A DNA stretch of 30,108 bases from a virus: positions 1 through 30,108 of the IMG/VR virus record IMGVR_UViG_3300029995_000032; one strand, given 5' to 3'. The position numbers and the translations under genes were made by a program. The notes beneath the pieces were generated by a model. That model was not told the DNA's origin. It worked only from the letters and a program-made list of their open reading frames with translations, and did not search any database. This document shows, piece by piece, positions 12,515 through 20,175 of the stretch. Position 1 is the first letter of the stretch. Each line of letters opens with the position of its first letter.

Positions 12515-12690
12515 ACTTTACAATTTTAGGCAAAGAAGGTTATGAATCTTATTGTTATGCTTCTGGAAATAAAAGTTTAGTTTCCGGCTGCGAACTGCCT
12601 AAATGGGAAGAACTCAGACCTGAAATAAAAACAGCTTGGATAGCTTCAGCAACAGCAATTATTGAACTTGGAAAGGTGCTAAATGTATGA
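12511..12690 (+). CDS. Small phage protein with LPxWxEL...AW motif (59 aa)
   Basis: The frame is coupled to the portal stop and to the bacterioferritin start by ATGA overlaps. It has YESYCYASGNKSLVSG followed by LPKWEELRPEIKTAWIASA, a pattern common to small phage and prophage proteins encoded in structural or packaging clusters; function is unknown. GAGG lies about 5 bases upstream of the ATG. Confidence 0.75.
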   Translation: MNFTILGKEGYESYCYASGNKSLVSGCELPKWEELRPEIKTAWIASATAIIELGKVLNV

Positions 12691-13157
12691 AAGGTTCTGA
12701 TAAAGTAATTTCTAAACTAAATAGTTTGCTGGCTTCTGAACATTCAGCAATAGTTCAATATACTGTACACGCGCGTGAAATGGCAAACTTTGGTTATGAA
12801 AAACTTACTGAATATATAACTGAAAGAATGAATCAAGAAAAAGAACATGCTCAAGAATTGATTGATCGCATATTATTTCTTGAAGGAATTCCGCTTTTTG
12901 AAAATATTGACGCTGTAAATGTGGGTAGCACGGTTCTTGAAATATTTCCTAATGATCAGGCTTCTGAGATAACTGCAATAACGGGTTATACGGAAGGAAT
13001 TGAGATAGCTGTTGCGGAAAAAGACTTTACCACAAGAGCTTTACTTGAACATATTCTAGGCGAAGAAGAAAAGCATCTTAGCGATATAGAAAGTAACATT
13101 TATCAAATAACTCAAATGGGTATAGACAACTATCTCCCGGTACAAATAGAGGGGTGA
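12687..13157 (+). CDS. Bacterioferritin, heme ligand missing
   Basis: This 156-aa protein is a full-length bacterioferritin (E. coli Bfr is 158 aa). The di-iron ferroxidase residues are all present at the E. coli positions: Glu18, Glu51, His54, Glu94, Glu127 and His130, with Tyr25. RILFLEGIP (61-69) is a family block. The heme-binding Met52 of E. coli Bfr is Lys here, and His46/Asp50 are Glu/Gln, so heme binding and inner-surface iron transfer should differ. It could oxidise and store iron, protecting DNA or phage particles from iron-driven damage. Its place between portal and prohead protease, coupled by ATGA to the previous gene, means it is expressed with the head genes. Such a location is very unusual. 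Confidence 0.93.
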   Translation: MKGSDKVISKLNSLLASEHSAIVQYTVHAREMANFGYEKLTEYITERMNQEKEHAQELIDRILFLEGIPLFENIDAVNVGSTVLEIFPNDQASEITAITGYTEGIEIAVAEKDFTTRALLEHILGEEEKHLSDIESNIYQITQMGIDNYLPVQIEG

Positions 13158-13160
13158 TTT

Positions 13161-13817
13161 ATGAAACCTGACGAATTTGAAAAAACTGAGGACGTAGAAA
13201 GGCGTACTCATACTGTAGAAATGCGGATTAAAGAACCTACTATTGGCAAAAAATCAGCAACTATTGAAGGTTATGCTGCTAATTTTAATTCGCTTTCTGA
13301 AGATTTAGGCGGGTTTCGTGAGATGCTAATGCCTGGGTGCTTTGCCGATGCTTTAAAAACTTCCGACATTCGGGCCTTATTTAATCACGATCCTAATTAC
13401 GTGCTTGGCCGCAACATGTCAGGAACGTGTCGTTTGATTGAAGACGAAAAAGGTTTACGTTTTGAAGTTGATCCTCCTGACACTACTTACGCGAGAGACT
13501 TACAAGTTTCTATGAGCAGGGGCGATATTAATCAATGCAGTTTTGGTTTTCGTGTGGCTGAAGACGGTGATGCCTGGCGTAAAGAACCTGACGGAACTTA
13601 TTTACGTTCGATTATGAAAGTAGATCGTTTGTTTGATGTTTCTCCGGTAACTTATCCGGCTTATACTTCAACTTCTTGTGCTGTTCGTTCTTTGCTTCAA
13701 AAGAAACAAGAAGAAGAATCTGAAGAAAAACGTAAATTGGAAGAGCAAAAAGAAGTTGAACGGCAGCAAGCAGTTTATATTAAAAGAAAACGTCTGGAAC
13801 TTGCCGAAAGACTGTAA
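13161..13817 (+). CDS. Prohead maturation protease (HK97 family)
   Basis: This 218-aa serine protease cuts the capsid protein's N-terminal scaffold domain after prohead assembly. The key residues are His76 in LFNHDPNYVLGR and Ser127 in INQCSFGF; MLMPGCFADAL (55-65) is the usual P-G-F/A-F block. The last 45 residues are a charged Glu/Lys/Arg coiled coil. GAGGGG lies about 6 bases before ATG 13161. It follows the bacterioferritin by 3 bases and precedes its substrate gene. Confidence 0.95.
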   Translation: MKPDEFEKTEDVERRTHTVEMRIKEPTIGKKSATIEGYAANFNSLSEDLGGFREMLMPGCFADALKTSDIRALFNHDPNYVLGRNMSGTCRLIEDEKGLRFEVDPPDTTYARDLQVSMSRGDINQCSFGFRVAEDGDAWRKEPDGTYLRSIMKVDRLFDVSPVTYPAYTSTSCAVRSLLQKKQEEESEEKRKLEEQKEVERQQAVYIKRKRLELAERL

Positions 13818-13854
13818 ACTAAAAGGTCGCGTATAGCGCCGAAGGAGAAATGGT

Positions 13855-15102
13855 ATGGCTAAAAATCTTAAAGAATTGTATGAACTTCGTGGTAAAGCTG
13901 TAGCCGATGCGCGTGTTTTAGTTGACGCGGCAGACAACGCAAAACGTATTATGAACGAAGATGAAGAACGACAGTACAAAGCTTTCATGTCTGATGAAGC
14001 ACGTTTTGCTGATGAAATTAAGCGTGAGGAAGAACTTCTTAGTGCTGAAAAAAGGGTAGCTGGTGAAAATCTTGCTGCACAGAACAAAGATGAACAGCGC
14101 GGTAAGCAGTCGCCTGAAAATGAATTGCGCTCTACTGCGTTCCGCAAATTGCTGGTACAGGGGGAACAGTCTCTTTCTCTTGACGAGCATCGTACCTTGA
14201 CTACTGGCAGTGACACCCAGGCGGGTTTTTTGAATTCTCCGCAAGAGTTCGTTCAACAGTTGATTGAGCGTGTCCATGACGAAGTTTTCATTGAAGCCGC
14301 TTCTACTCAGCATACTACCACGAATGCAAACGGGCTTGGCTTTCCGTCTCTCGAAACTTATCCCGGCAAAATTAAGATGATTACTGAAATTGGCGAAGTA
14401 AAGGAAGACAAAGCCCTTGCTTTTGGCAAGCGTGAGTTTAAACCGCATCTTGCTCGTAACCTTATCAAAATTTCGACCAAAATGCTTCGTGCTGATGGTA
14501 TGAATCCTGAAACCATTGCCATTAACGCAATGACTTATATTATTTCGATTACCAAAGAATATATGTATCTTCTTGGTACTGGCAATCAAGAACCTCTTGG
14601 CCTGTTTACTGCTTCTGACAAAGGCATTCCCACAAGTCGCGACTTTACAACCGATATGAATGCTGGAAATGATCCTACAGGAGCTTTTAACTTCACTGCC
14701 GATGCTCTTAAAGGTGTTAAGTACAGTTTGAAAGCACAGTATATGAAAACTGCTTCTTGGTTGTTTCATCGTGACGCTGTTGCGCGTCTTGCCAAACTCA
14801 AAACCGGCGACGGCTATTACATCTTTGATGCTACTGATAAAGTTGGCGCTGTGGATCAGCTTTTGGGCCGTCCGCTGATGATGTCTGAATATGTGCCTAA
14901 TACCTTTACAGCAAGTCAGTATGTGGGCATGTTTGGCGATCTTAGCAAATATTGGACTGTAAATAGTCTTGCTCTTCGTATTCAGCGTTTGAATGAATTG
15001 TTTGCCGCAACCGGCGAAGTTGGTTTCTTGTTTGAACTTGAATTTGACGGTATGCCTGTTCTTTCTGAAGCTTTCACTCGTATCAAAACCGCGGCGGCTT
15101 AA
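13855..15102 (+). CDS. Major capsid protein (HK97 fold)
   Basis: This 415-aa protein is the main shell subunit. Residues 1-90 are a charged coiled coil acting as built-in scaffold (delta domain), expected to be removed by the protease. The mature part begins near residues 100-125 and includes GFLNSPQEFVQQLIE, LIKISTKMLRADGMN, LLGTGNQEPLGLF and LFHRDAVARLAKLK, all typical of HK97-like capsids. GGAG lies 7 bases before ATG 13855; an ATG at 13850 is out of frame. Codon use is more GC-rich than in most neighbours, in keeping with high expression. A hairpin follows the stop. Confidence 0.96.
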   Translation: MAKNLKELYELRGKAVADARVLVDAADNAKRIMNEDEERQYKAFMSDEARFADEIKREEELLSAEKRVAGENLAAQNKDEQRGKQSPENELRSTAFRKLLVQGEQSLSLDEHRTLTTGSDTQAGFLNSPQEFVQQLIERVHDEVFIEAASTQHTTTNANGLGFPSLETYPGKIKMITEIGEVKEDKALAFGKREFKPHLARNLIKISTKMLRADGMNPETIAINAMTYIISITKEYMYLLGTGNQEPLGLFTASDKGIPTSRDFTTDMNAGNDPTGAFNFTADALKGVKYSLKAQYMKTASWLFHRDAVARLAKLKTGDGYYIFDATDKVGAVDQLLGRPLMMSEYVPNTFTASQYVGMFGDLSKYWTVNSLALRIQRLNELFAATGEVGFLFELEFDGMPVLSEAFTRIKTAAA

Positions 15103-15118
15103 TTTATTTTAAACTAAA

Positions 15119-15138
15119 GCCCCTGTTTACGCAGGGGC
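15119..15138 (+). promoter_or_regulatory. Hairpin after the capsid gene
   Basis: GCCCCTG (15119-15125) pairs with CAGGGGC (15132-15138) around a 6-nt loop. No T run follows, and the next ribosome site starts directly after it. It probably protects the capsid mRNA 3' end or weakly attenuates transcription. Confidence 0.6.
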
Positions 15139-15152
15139 AAAGGAGATATTTT

Positions 15153-15602
15153 ATGAGTAATTTTCTTGCAAACAACAAAGTTGACCAGATTGCAGGTTAC
15201 ACTGCTGCCGGTGTAACGGCGGTGAAATCTGACATTGTTGACATGGCTGGTTATGAAGAGGCATCGTTTATCTTTCATTTTGATACTTTAATTGCAGGTA
15301 GTGTTTTGAATTGCTATATAAACGGCAATACTACTAACGCAACTGGCGGTACTAAATTGGCAGGTGCGATTGCTTATACTGTAACTAGTGCAGACGCTGC
15401 TTTAGGGCAATCTGCAATTGCAATTAGCGTTTATCAGGCCGATCCTGCTTTGTATCGGTATCTTGAAGCCGTTGTTGATCCTGATACGCAGAACGCCGTG
15501 CTTACAGGTGTAACTTGCATTCGTTCTGGTGGTAAGTATAAGCCTGAACCAAATACTGGCTTGCTGGCAAAGGCAATTCTTGTTAGTCCTATTGCTGCTT
15601 AA
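15153..15602 (+). CDS. Putative capsid decoration or minor head protein
   Basis: This 149-aa protein follows the capsid gene and an AAAGGAGA site 8 bases before ATG 15153. It is low in charge and rich in Ala, Thr, Val and Gly, with alternating hydrophobic residues suggesting a beta-sandwich. Placement between capsid and connector genes, and a hairpin on each side, fits a high-copy virion protein such as a decoration protein. I do not recognise the exact family. Confidence 0.65.
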   Translation: MSNFLANNKVDQIAGYTAAGVTAVKSDIVDMAGYEEASFIFHFDTLIAGSVLNCYINGNTTNATGGTKLAGAIAYTVTSADAALGQSAIAISVYQADPALYRYLEAVVDPDTQNAVLTGVTCIRSGGKYKPEPNTGLLAKAILVSPIAA

Positions 15603-15618
15603 TTAATTTTAAATTTAC

Positions 15619-15640
15619 AGGGCGGCTTGTAAAGCGCCCT
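15619..15640 (+). terminator. Hairpin with short T run between head genes
   Basis: AGGGC/GCCCT and GCTT/AAGC form a 9-bp stem with a one-base bulge (15619-15628/15632-15640), followed by TTT. It may be a partial terminator that reduces downstream expression. Confidence 0.55.
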
Positions 15641-15654
15641 TTTAAGGAGTTCTT

Positions 15655-16089
15655 ATGGGCGGTGCAAATACCAAAAACTATCAAAAACAAGGCGGGGCTG
15701 ATTGGCGTATTGGCGGAACAATTACTGAAGAATTAGGTGGTGATATTCTTTCTAAAGTAGTTTTAAATACTAGTTCTGCCGATATTGGAACTGCTGGAAG
15801 TACGTTTATTGTTTCTCCTTTTGCTGGCACAATTGTAAATTTAAGTGCTGTAAATACTGCGGCTAATGCTGGAACTAAAACAGTTTTGCTTGCTAAACTT
15901 GCGGGAACTACTGTAACCGCTCCTGCTTGGGAAGTTGGCGTTACTGCTGCTGCGGGTACTGCTACTTCGGTTGTTCCTACTGCTGCTAATACGGTAACTG
16001 CTGGACAGGTAATTGAATTAAATTTTGATGGCGGTAGCTCTTCGGTTACTCCTGCTGTTTTTTCAGTTGTAATTGCAAGAACTGCATAA
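15655..16089 (+). CDS. Putative head decoration protein
   Basis: This 144-aa protein begins with YQKQGGADWRIGG, a pattern seen in phage proteins encoded just after the capsid gene. The remainder is Ala/Thr/Val/Gly-rich and likely all-beta, with few charged residues. AAGGAG lies 8 bases before ATG 15655. A role in stabilising or decorating the capsid is inferred from place and composition. Confidence 0.65.
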   Translation: MGGANTKNYQKQGGADWRIGGTITEELGGDILSKVVLNTSSADIGTAGSTFIVSPFAGTIVNLSAVNTAANAGTKTVLLAKLAGTTVTAPAWEVGVTAAAGTATSVVPTAANTVTAGQVIELNFDGGSSSVTPAVFSVVIARTA

Positions 16090-16102
16090 GAAAGGCAAAC
16101 AA

Positions 16103-16402
16103 ATGAAAATTAAAATGAATACGATAAGTGCGGGTCCAAATCCTTCCTTGAATTGGCATGAAGGAGAAGAACGGGAAGTTTGCCCGGAAGAGGCAGAGCA
16201 TTGGATTAAGCAAGGTGTCGCAAAGTCCTGTGAAACGGCAATCATGCAGCCCTCTGAGAAGGTTGTCACGGGCCCGAAAGAAAAAGCCGTGGTACAACCT
16301 ACTGAGACGACTGTCAAAGCTCCTGCGCCCTCTCCTGCTAAATCAGGCAATACACAAACGTCGAATTCTGCTCCTACGTGGAGTACACCGGGGGTAAAAT
16401 GA
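16103..16402 (+). CDS. Small phage protein with Pro-rich tail (99 aa)
   Basis: I place the start at ATG 16103, seven bases after AAAGG; a frame reaching 16073 would overlap the previous stop. The first 40 residues (PSLNWHEGEEREVCPEEAEH, then a Gly-Val-Ala ending) resemble short phage proteins found between capsid and connector genes, where a V-x-E-E-A-x-x-W/L pattern recurs. The C-terminal half is Pro/Thr/Ser/Lys-rich and probably disordered. The stop overlaps the next start as ATGA. Confidence 0.65.
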   Translation: MKIKMNTISAGPNPSLNWHEGEEREVCPEEAEHWIKQGVAKSCETAIMQPSEKVVTGPKEKAVVQPTETTVKAPAPSPAKSGNTQTSNSAPTWSTPGVK

Positions 16403-16758
16403 AATATTTGCATATAGTAATTTTTGCATACATACTCACCGTTCCGGTTGCTTTTGCCTTGCCTGAATTACCTCGCGATGGCCAAGGCCAGAAAATACAA
16501 GCTTTTGCACCAGATATGAGTAAAACATCTTTTCTTACTGTTTATTCTACCTTGATTAATATTAGTAATGATTTGAGATGGAATGTTTATACTCCTACCG
16601 CTTGTAAGTTTAGAGTTTTGAGCAGTGCTACTAAAATTGGTACTGCTCTAACTCTTCCTGCTAACAGTTTTACAGAACAAGTTATAAATAGAAATAGTTC
16701 GGTATATAAATTTTTTAATTCGACAGGTTGCGCAAACGCTGAATTGAAACGTCAATAA
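16399..16758 (+). CDS. Exported protein with signal peptide, in head cluster
   Basis: This 119-aa protein starts at ATG 16399 by ATGA overlap with a GGGGG run just upstream. Residues 1-21 form a clear signal peptide (Lys2, hydrophobic core, AFA before the cleavage site). The mature part begins LPELPRDGQG and is beta-rich, with two Cys (in TACKF and STGCA) that could form a disulfide in the periplasm. The LPRDGxGxxIQAFAPD start resembles phage virion-cluster proteins, which I recall without a signal peptide. A periplasmic role, such as blocking reinfection, is possible; so is a virion protein with a coincidental hydrophobic start. Confidence 0.7.
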   Translation: MKYLHIVIFAYILTVPVAFALPELPRDGQGQKIQAFAPDMSKTSFLTVYSTLINISNDLRWNVYTPTACKFRVLSSATKIGTALTLPANSFTEQVINRNSSVYKFFNSTGCANAELKRQ

Positions 16759-16767
16759 GGCTAATTT

Positions 16768-17373
16768 ATGATTTTAAAGACAATTACAAAACCTACGTCT
16801 TATCCAGTAGCCCTTTCAGATTTTGAAGGACAAACTAGACTTTATGACCAATTGGCGGCTGAGTCAAGCACCGTTAACTTAATGATAGGTGCTGCAACTT
16901 CACAAGCTGAAACTATAATGAGGCGCGCTTTAATTGTCCAGGTTTTGGAATTGACTTTAAATGGTTTTCCTGATAGCAAAATCATTATACCGAAACCTCC
17001 CCTCATTGAAATAAATAACGTAATGTATGTTGACGCAGATGGTAATACCCAAGAACTTGATCCGACTTTGTATAAAGTAGTTTCCGATGCCGAACCTGCT
17101 TATATTATTCCTACTTATGGTGCTTCTTGGCCTGTTACTTTACCTGATACTGAAACGGTAAAAATTAGGTATCGTTGCGGTTATGGCCCGTTAGACACTC
17201 AAGAAGGAACACCTAATAATGTTCCAGAACCAATTAAGCAATGGATTTTGATGAAAACCGCAAATCTATTTGAAAATCGAGAAACGTTAGGTGTTGCTTA
17301 CAGAGAAACAAAATATGACGTTTCTGAGTTAATGGATGGCCTAATTGAAAGTTACAGGATACACCGAATATGA
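16768..17373 (+). CDS. Head-tail connector (gp6-like / phiE125 gp8 family)
   Basis: This 201-aa protein fits the head-tail adaptor family below the portal: an N-terminal helical part (YPVALSDFEGQTRL, TSQAETIMRRAL), a central beta part (IIPKPPLIEINNVMYVDADG), IRYRCGYG, and a C-terminal PIKQWILMKTANLFENRE helix, all characteristic. It extends the portal channel and closes the filled head with the next gene's product. The ribosome site is weak (AAGG). The stop overlaps the next start. Confidence 0.88.
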   Translation: MILKTITKPTSYPVALSDFEGQTRLYDQLAAESSTVNLMIGAATSQAETIMRRALIVQVLELTLNGFPDSKIIIPKPPLIEINNVMYVDADGNTQELDPTLYKVVSDAEPAYIIPTYGASWPVTLPDTETVKIRYRCGYGPLDTQEGTPNNVPEPIKQWILMKTANLFENRETLGVAYRETKYDVSELMDGLIESYRIHRI

Positions 17374-17696
17374 GAAATGGGGCTAAGCGTTGTTTGATAA
17401 CAATTGAATTACCCACCAAGGTAAAACAAGCAAATTCTTCTGTGGTTACAACGTGGAGTACTTTTAAACAATTGTGGGCAAGCATAGAGACTTTAAAGGG
17501 TGGCGAAAAAGTTTCAGCTTGTGCGGCTTGGCCTAAAGCAGATCAAAAAATAAGTTTTCGTTTTATTGATGGTGTTTTGCCCACAATGCGAATAGTTTTT
17601 AGCGGTTACATTTATTCAATACTTGGAATTAATAATGTTGATATGCGAAACAGAGAATTGATTTTAACTACTGAATCTGGCGTTAAAGCCCAATAG
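17370..17696 (+). CDS. Head closure / head-tail joining protein
   Basis: This 108-aa protein matches the SPP1 gp16/HK97 gp7-like head-closure group: a short beta-barrel with TWSTFKQLWASIETLKGGE (about 27-45) and RIVFSGYIYSILGINNVDMRNREL near the C-terminus. It starts by ATGA overlap with the connector gene and would form the stopper below the connector ring. Confidence 0.87.
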   Translation: MRNGAKRCLITIELPTKVKQANSSVVTTWSTFKQLWASIETLKGGEKVSACAAWPKADQKISFRFIDGVLPTMRIVFSGYIYSILGINNVDMRNRELILTTESGVKAQ

Positions 17697-17710
17697 AAAG
17701 AAGGTTTAAA

Positions 17711-17920
17711 ATGGCAATTATAACTCATGACGAACAAGATTTTGCTAAGAAAATGATGAAAGTTTTAGGACTGCCTAGATATACAAAATCTTTTGAGTTG
17801 CGTGTAGCTGTCAATGAAGTAGTTAGTTGTAAATGTGAATTTTTTTGCAACATTAATGTTGGAGATATTGAAACTATTTTTGTTGAATACGACTTGATTA
17901 AAAAGGTTAAAGCACAGTGA
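17711..17920 (+). CDS. Small hypothetical protein (69 aa)
   Basis: An AGAAGG site lies about 5 bases before ATG 17711. The protein is alpha/beta in appearance, with three Cys in the middle (CKCEFFC). No family is recognised. It is coupled to the tail-completion gene by overlap of its stop with the GTG at 17917. Confidence 0.6.
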   Translation: MAIITHDEQDFAKKMMKVLGLPRYTKSFELRVAVNEVVSCKCEFFCNINVGDIETIFVEYDLIKKVKAQ

Positions 17921-18390
17921 CAATACCTTTAGAAACACAACTTTCAACTGTTTTAGTTCCTGTTTTTGGGAATGAAATTTATCCCATAGTGCATCCTGAC
18001 CCTGATGGAACAAGTTCTGAAGTTGCTAGTTTATACGCAATTTATACCGTAATTGGCGGGCAGTCTTTTAATAAACTCGATGGGGATTCGGGAACCAATA
18101 GAGTGAAAATTCAAATTTCAATTTACTCTATTGATTATAGTGATATGAAAATAAAGCAAAATAATGTAGATGCTGCAATGAAAGCTGCAAATTTGTTAGC
18201 AAGTAATGCAGTAGAATCGCAAACGGATCATTATCAAATAGCTGGCGCAATTGCAAACGTTTCTGTGTCAGTACCGATAGAAAGTTTTGAAACGGATACT
18301 AAAAGATTTTATACACATATGGAGTTTTATTGTTGGTCGTTAGACGGTGAGAACCAGGACGGAGGCACAGATGAAGTTATTGTTATTTAG
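17917..18390 (+). CDS. Tail completion / neck protein (DUF3168-like)
   Basis: This 157-aa protein starts at a GTG overlapping the previous stop. VFGNEIYPIVHPDPDG, YAIYTVIGGQSF and the later VKIQISIYSIDYSDMK are typical of DUF3168 proteins (HK97 gp10/lambda U-type tail terminators), which cap the tail at the head end. The C-terminus ends EFYCWS. Its last 20 bases overlap a lipoprotein gene in another frame. Confidence 0.82.
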   Translation: MTIPLETQLSTVLVPVFGNEIYPIVHPDPDGTSSEVASLYAIYTVIGGQSFNKLDGDSGTNRVKIQISIYSIDYSDMKIKQNNVDAAMKAANLLASNAVESQTDHYQIAGAIANVSVSVPIESFETDTKRFYTHMEFYCWSLDGENQDGGTDEVIVI

Positions 18391-18595
18391 CTCAATATTA
18401 ATTTTGTTTGCTTGTGCAAATACAAATGAAACTGTTTTAGCTGCTTCTGCTGGCAAAATTGTGTCAATTCATTTTAAATGTCCTGCTAGAACGTTAACGT
18501 TTGGTTGCTATACTGCTTCTGCTTCTAAAAATGGCATTTATAAAGAAATGATTTTGTGCGAATCTTCTTGTAACAGTTCTCAGGTCGGAAGATGA
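18371..18595 (+). CDS. Small lipoprotein in the connector cluster
   Basis: This 74-aa protein starts at ATG 18371 with GGAGG 6 bases upstream, inside the end of the preceding gene. The N-terminus is a lipoprotein signal, MKLLLFSSILILFAC, with the lipidated Cys at 15. The mature part has four more Cys (37, 46, 63 and 67), which suggests two disulfides in an oxidising compartment. It is not a virion-assembly protein by design. Phage lipoproteins encoded in late operons, such as T5 Llp, block receptors against superinfection; that role is a guess. Confidence 0.7.
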   Translation: MKLLLFSSILILFACANTNETVLAASAGKIVSIHFKCPARTLTFGCYTASASKNGIYKEMILCESSCNSSQVGR

Positions 18596-18768
18596 ATAAT
18601 TTGGCTAAAATTGAGCTTTTAGAATTACAACAAGAATGCTCTGTAAAAGTTTTAGAAGACGGCAATAAACATAGAAGAAATGGAAAATATTATACAGTAG
18701 TTGCTTATAATGTTTTTTCCCCAAGTGGTATTTGTTTAAGAATTGATTCTTGGAAAAATAAAAATTGA
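18592..18768 (+). CDS. Small hypothetical protein (58 aa)
   Basis: The frame starts by ATGA overlap with the lipoprotein stop, with a CGGAAG site about 3 bases upstream, and ends 13 bases before the next gene. It is basic in the middle and has a KYYTVVAYNVF beta-like segment. No family is recognised. Confidence 0.55.
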   Translation: MNNLAKIELLELQQECSVKVLEDGNKHRRNGKYYTVVAYNVFSPSGICLRIDSWKNKN

Positions 18769-18781
18769 AAAAGAGGTGACT

Positions 18782-19042
18782 ATGCCGAACGCTGATACCA
18801 TTTTGTGGGCTGGAATTTCAGGTTTGATTTTAATAATGCTTGGCGTTATTGGCTATTTGATAGATAACGGTTTTACTTCTTTAAAAGAGGATTTAAAAGA
18901 AGAGCTTAAAAAGTTATGGGAAAAAATAGATTTGCATCAAGCAACTGCTGAAAGAAATGCTTTAGATATAATTGAAATTAAAACTAGATGCAAAGAACTT
19001 CATAGAAACCATAGACGAACCGATGATTCTTACGAAGGTTAA
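18782..19042 (+). CDS. Membrane-anchored coiled-coil protein (86 aa)
   Basis: I choose ATG 18782, five bases after AGAGG, rather than an upstream ATG at 18743 inside the previous gene. Residues 6-27 form one membrane segment, then a charged coiled coil (about 30-70) and a His/Arg-rich tail. The layout recalls small phage membrane proteins near tail genes, including XhlA-like ones, but I cannot assign a function. Confidence 0.65.
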   Translation: MPNADTILWAGISGLILIMLGVIGYLIDNGFTSLKEDLKEELKKLWEKIDLHQATAERNALDIIEIKTRCKELHRNHRRTDDSYEG

Positions 19043-19076
19043 CTAAACAAGTGCAAATTGCACGAAGGAGAACATT

Positions 19077-19736
19077 ATGAGTATTGCCGCTCAGTTGGCT
19101 CAAAATTCTAAGCTGTATATTGCCGGAACGTCCGGTTCTGCTGCCACACTTACTGCTGTAGTTCCTGGTTATCCCACAATTCTTGCTATGACGGGGCATT
19201 CAGGAGTTGCAAACGGAGATGTTGTTACTTTTGCAAGTTTTGCTGGTTCAGATGCAGCATTACTTAATGGGCAAACTGCTGTTGTTACTAAAGTTGCTAC
19301 CGGTGCAACCAATGACACATTTGCCGTTGATATTAACACTGCTGGTAAAACTATTACTATTGGTACTGCAACTGCAACGCCTGCTTTATGGACTGTAATT
19401 AACCAGATAAAAACCATTAAACCTTCTGGTGCGAGTGCTACTAAAATTGACGTTACCGATTTGCAAAGTTCCGCTAAAGAATATCGTACTGGCCTTGTAG
19501 ATAATGGCACGGTTTCTTGCGATGTCTTTATTTTGGAAAGTGATGCTGGGCAAGCAGCTTGTCTTGCTGCTTTTGGTGCTTCTTCTACTCCAAACTTCAA
19601 GTATACAACTCCTGCTAAAGTTAGAACTTTTAACGCTTCTATTTTGAAGTTTCCTACTGCTCCTGATTCTCAAGTAGACGGTGTACAGACTGGCAGCTTT
19701 GAATTTCAGATCAACGGCGCTGTAACGGTTGCTTAA
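19077..19736 (+). CDS. Major tail tube protein
   Basis: This 219-aa protein precedes the G/G-T chaperone genes, the fixed place of the tail tube gene in siphoviruses. After SIAAQLAQNSKLYIAG it has an inserted Gly/Ala/Val-rich domain at about residues 25-105 with HSGVANGDVVTF and LLNGQTAVV, similar to the small beta inserts seen in other tail tube proteins. The remainder (IKPSGASATKIDVTDLQSSA, then GSFEFQINGAV) is the tube fold. AAGGAG lies 7 bases before ATG 19077. A UUCG-capped hairpin follows. Confidence 0.9.
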   Translation: MSIAAQLAQNSKLYIAGTSGSAATLTAVVPGYPTILAMTGHSGVANGDVVTFASFAGSDAALLNGQTAVVTKVATGATNDTFAVDINTAGKTITIGTATATPALWTVINQIKTIKPSGASATKIDVTDLQSSAKEYRTGLVDNGTVSCDVFILESDAGQAACLAAFGASSTPNFKYTTPAKVRTFNASILKFPTAPDSQVDGVQTGSFEFQINGAVTVA

Positions 19737-19751
19737 TAAATAGTTTAACAA

Positions 19752-19775
19752 AGCGCCCTTCGGGGCGCTATTCTC
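19752..19775 (+). terminator. UUCG-capped hairpin after the tail tube gene
   Basis: AGCGCCC (19752-19758) and GGGCGCT (19763-19769) flank a TTCG tetraloop, a very stable hairpin, followed by ATTCTC. It probably acts as a partial terminator or mRNA 3'-end protector so that the tube protein is made in excess over the tail genes downstream. Confidence 0.7.
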
Positions 19776-19797
19776 AAGTCAGAAAGGCGAATGCGCA

Positions 19798-20175
19798 ATG
19801 AGTGTACTTAACAGGGATGAAATTTTAGAGAGTGGCAAACTTAAAACTGAAGTTGTAGAACTTGAAAGCGGAAGTGTTATTGTTTCGGAATTAAGCGGAA
19901 ACGATTATATGGAAGTTTGTGAACTTTCTAGGAAAGTAGATTCGGATGAAATTGATATGAAAAAATTTCAGCCGTTATTAATTTGTGCTGCGATTGTTGA
20001 TGAAAGTGGAAATAGGATTTTTAGCAAAGATGATGTAGAATTAATTAAAGGAAGAAGTAAAGATTTTTATTTTAAAATTTTGTCTGTTGCGAATAAACTA
20101 AATGGTCTTTCGAGTAGCGCAGAAAAAAACTCAGACGACAACCAGTCCTCAGAAGCCTCTATCGCCTCTGCTTAG
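19798..20175 (+). CDS. Tail assembly chaperone G (zero-frame product)
   Basis: This 125-aa protein is the short form of the tail assembly chaperone that guides tape-measure and tube assembly, like lambda gpG. It is acidic, with VIVSELSGNDYMEVCEL early and a Ser/Asp-rich end. AAAGG precedes ATG 19798 by about 10 bases. The gene contains a -1 slippery heptamer at 20124-20130, in phase, and its stop (20173-20175) lies in the loop of the downstream stem. Confidence 0.85.
   Translation: MSVLNRDEILESGKLKTEVVELESGSVIVSELSGNDYMEVCELSRKVDSDEIDMKKFQPLLICAAIVDESGNRIFSKDDVELIKGRSKDFYFKILSVANKLNGLSSSAEKNSDDNQSSEASIASA

Noticed and set aside
13668-14769. Long minus-strand frames opposite the protease and capsid genes
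   Set aside because: They are shadows caused by codon bias of the capsid gene; no ribosome sites or family motifs are seen and the + strand genes are certain.
19169-19751. Minus-strand frames opposite the tail tube gene
   Set aside because: They are low-complexity shadows of the Ala/Thr/Val-rich tube protein with no independent support.
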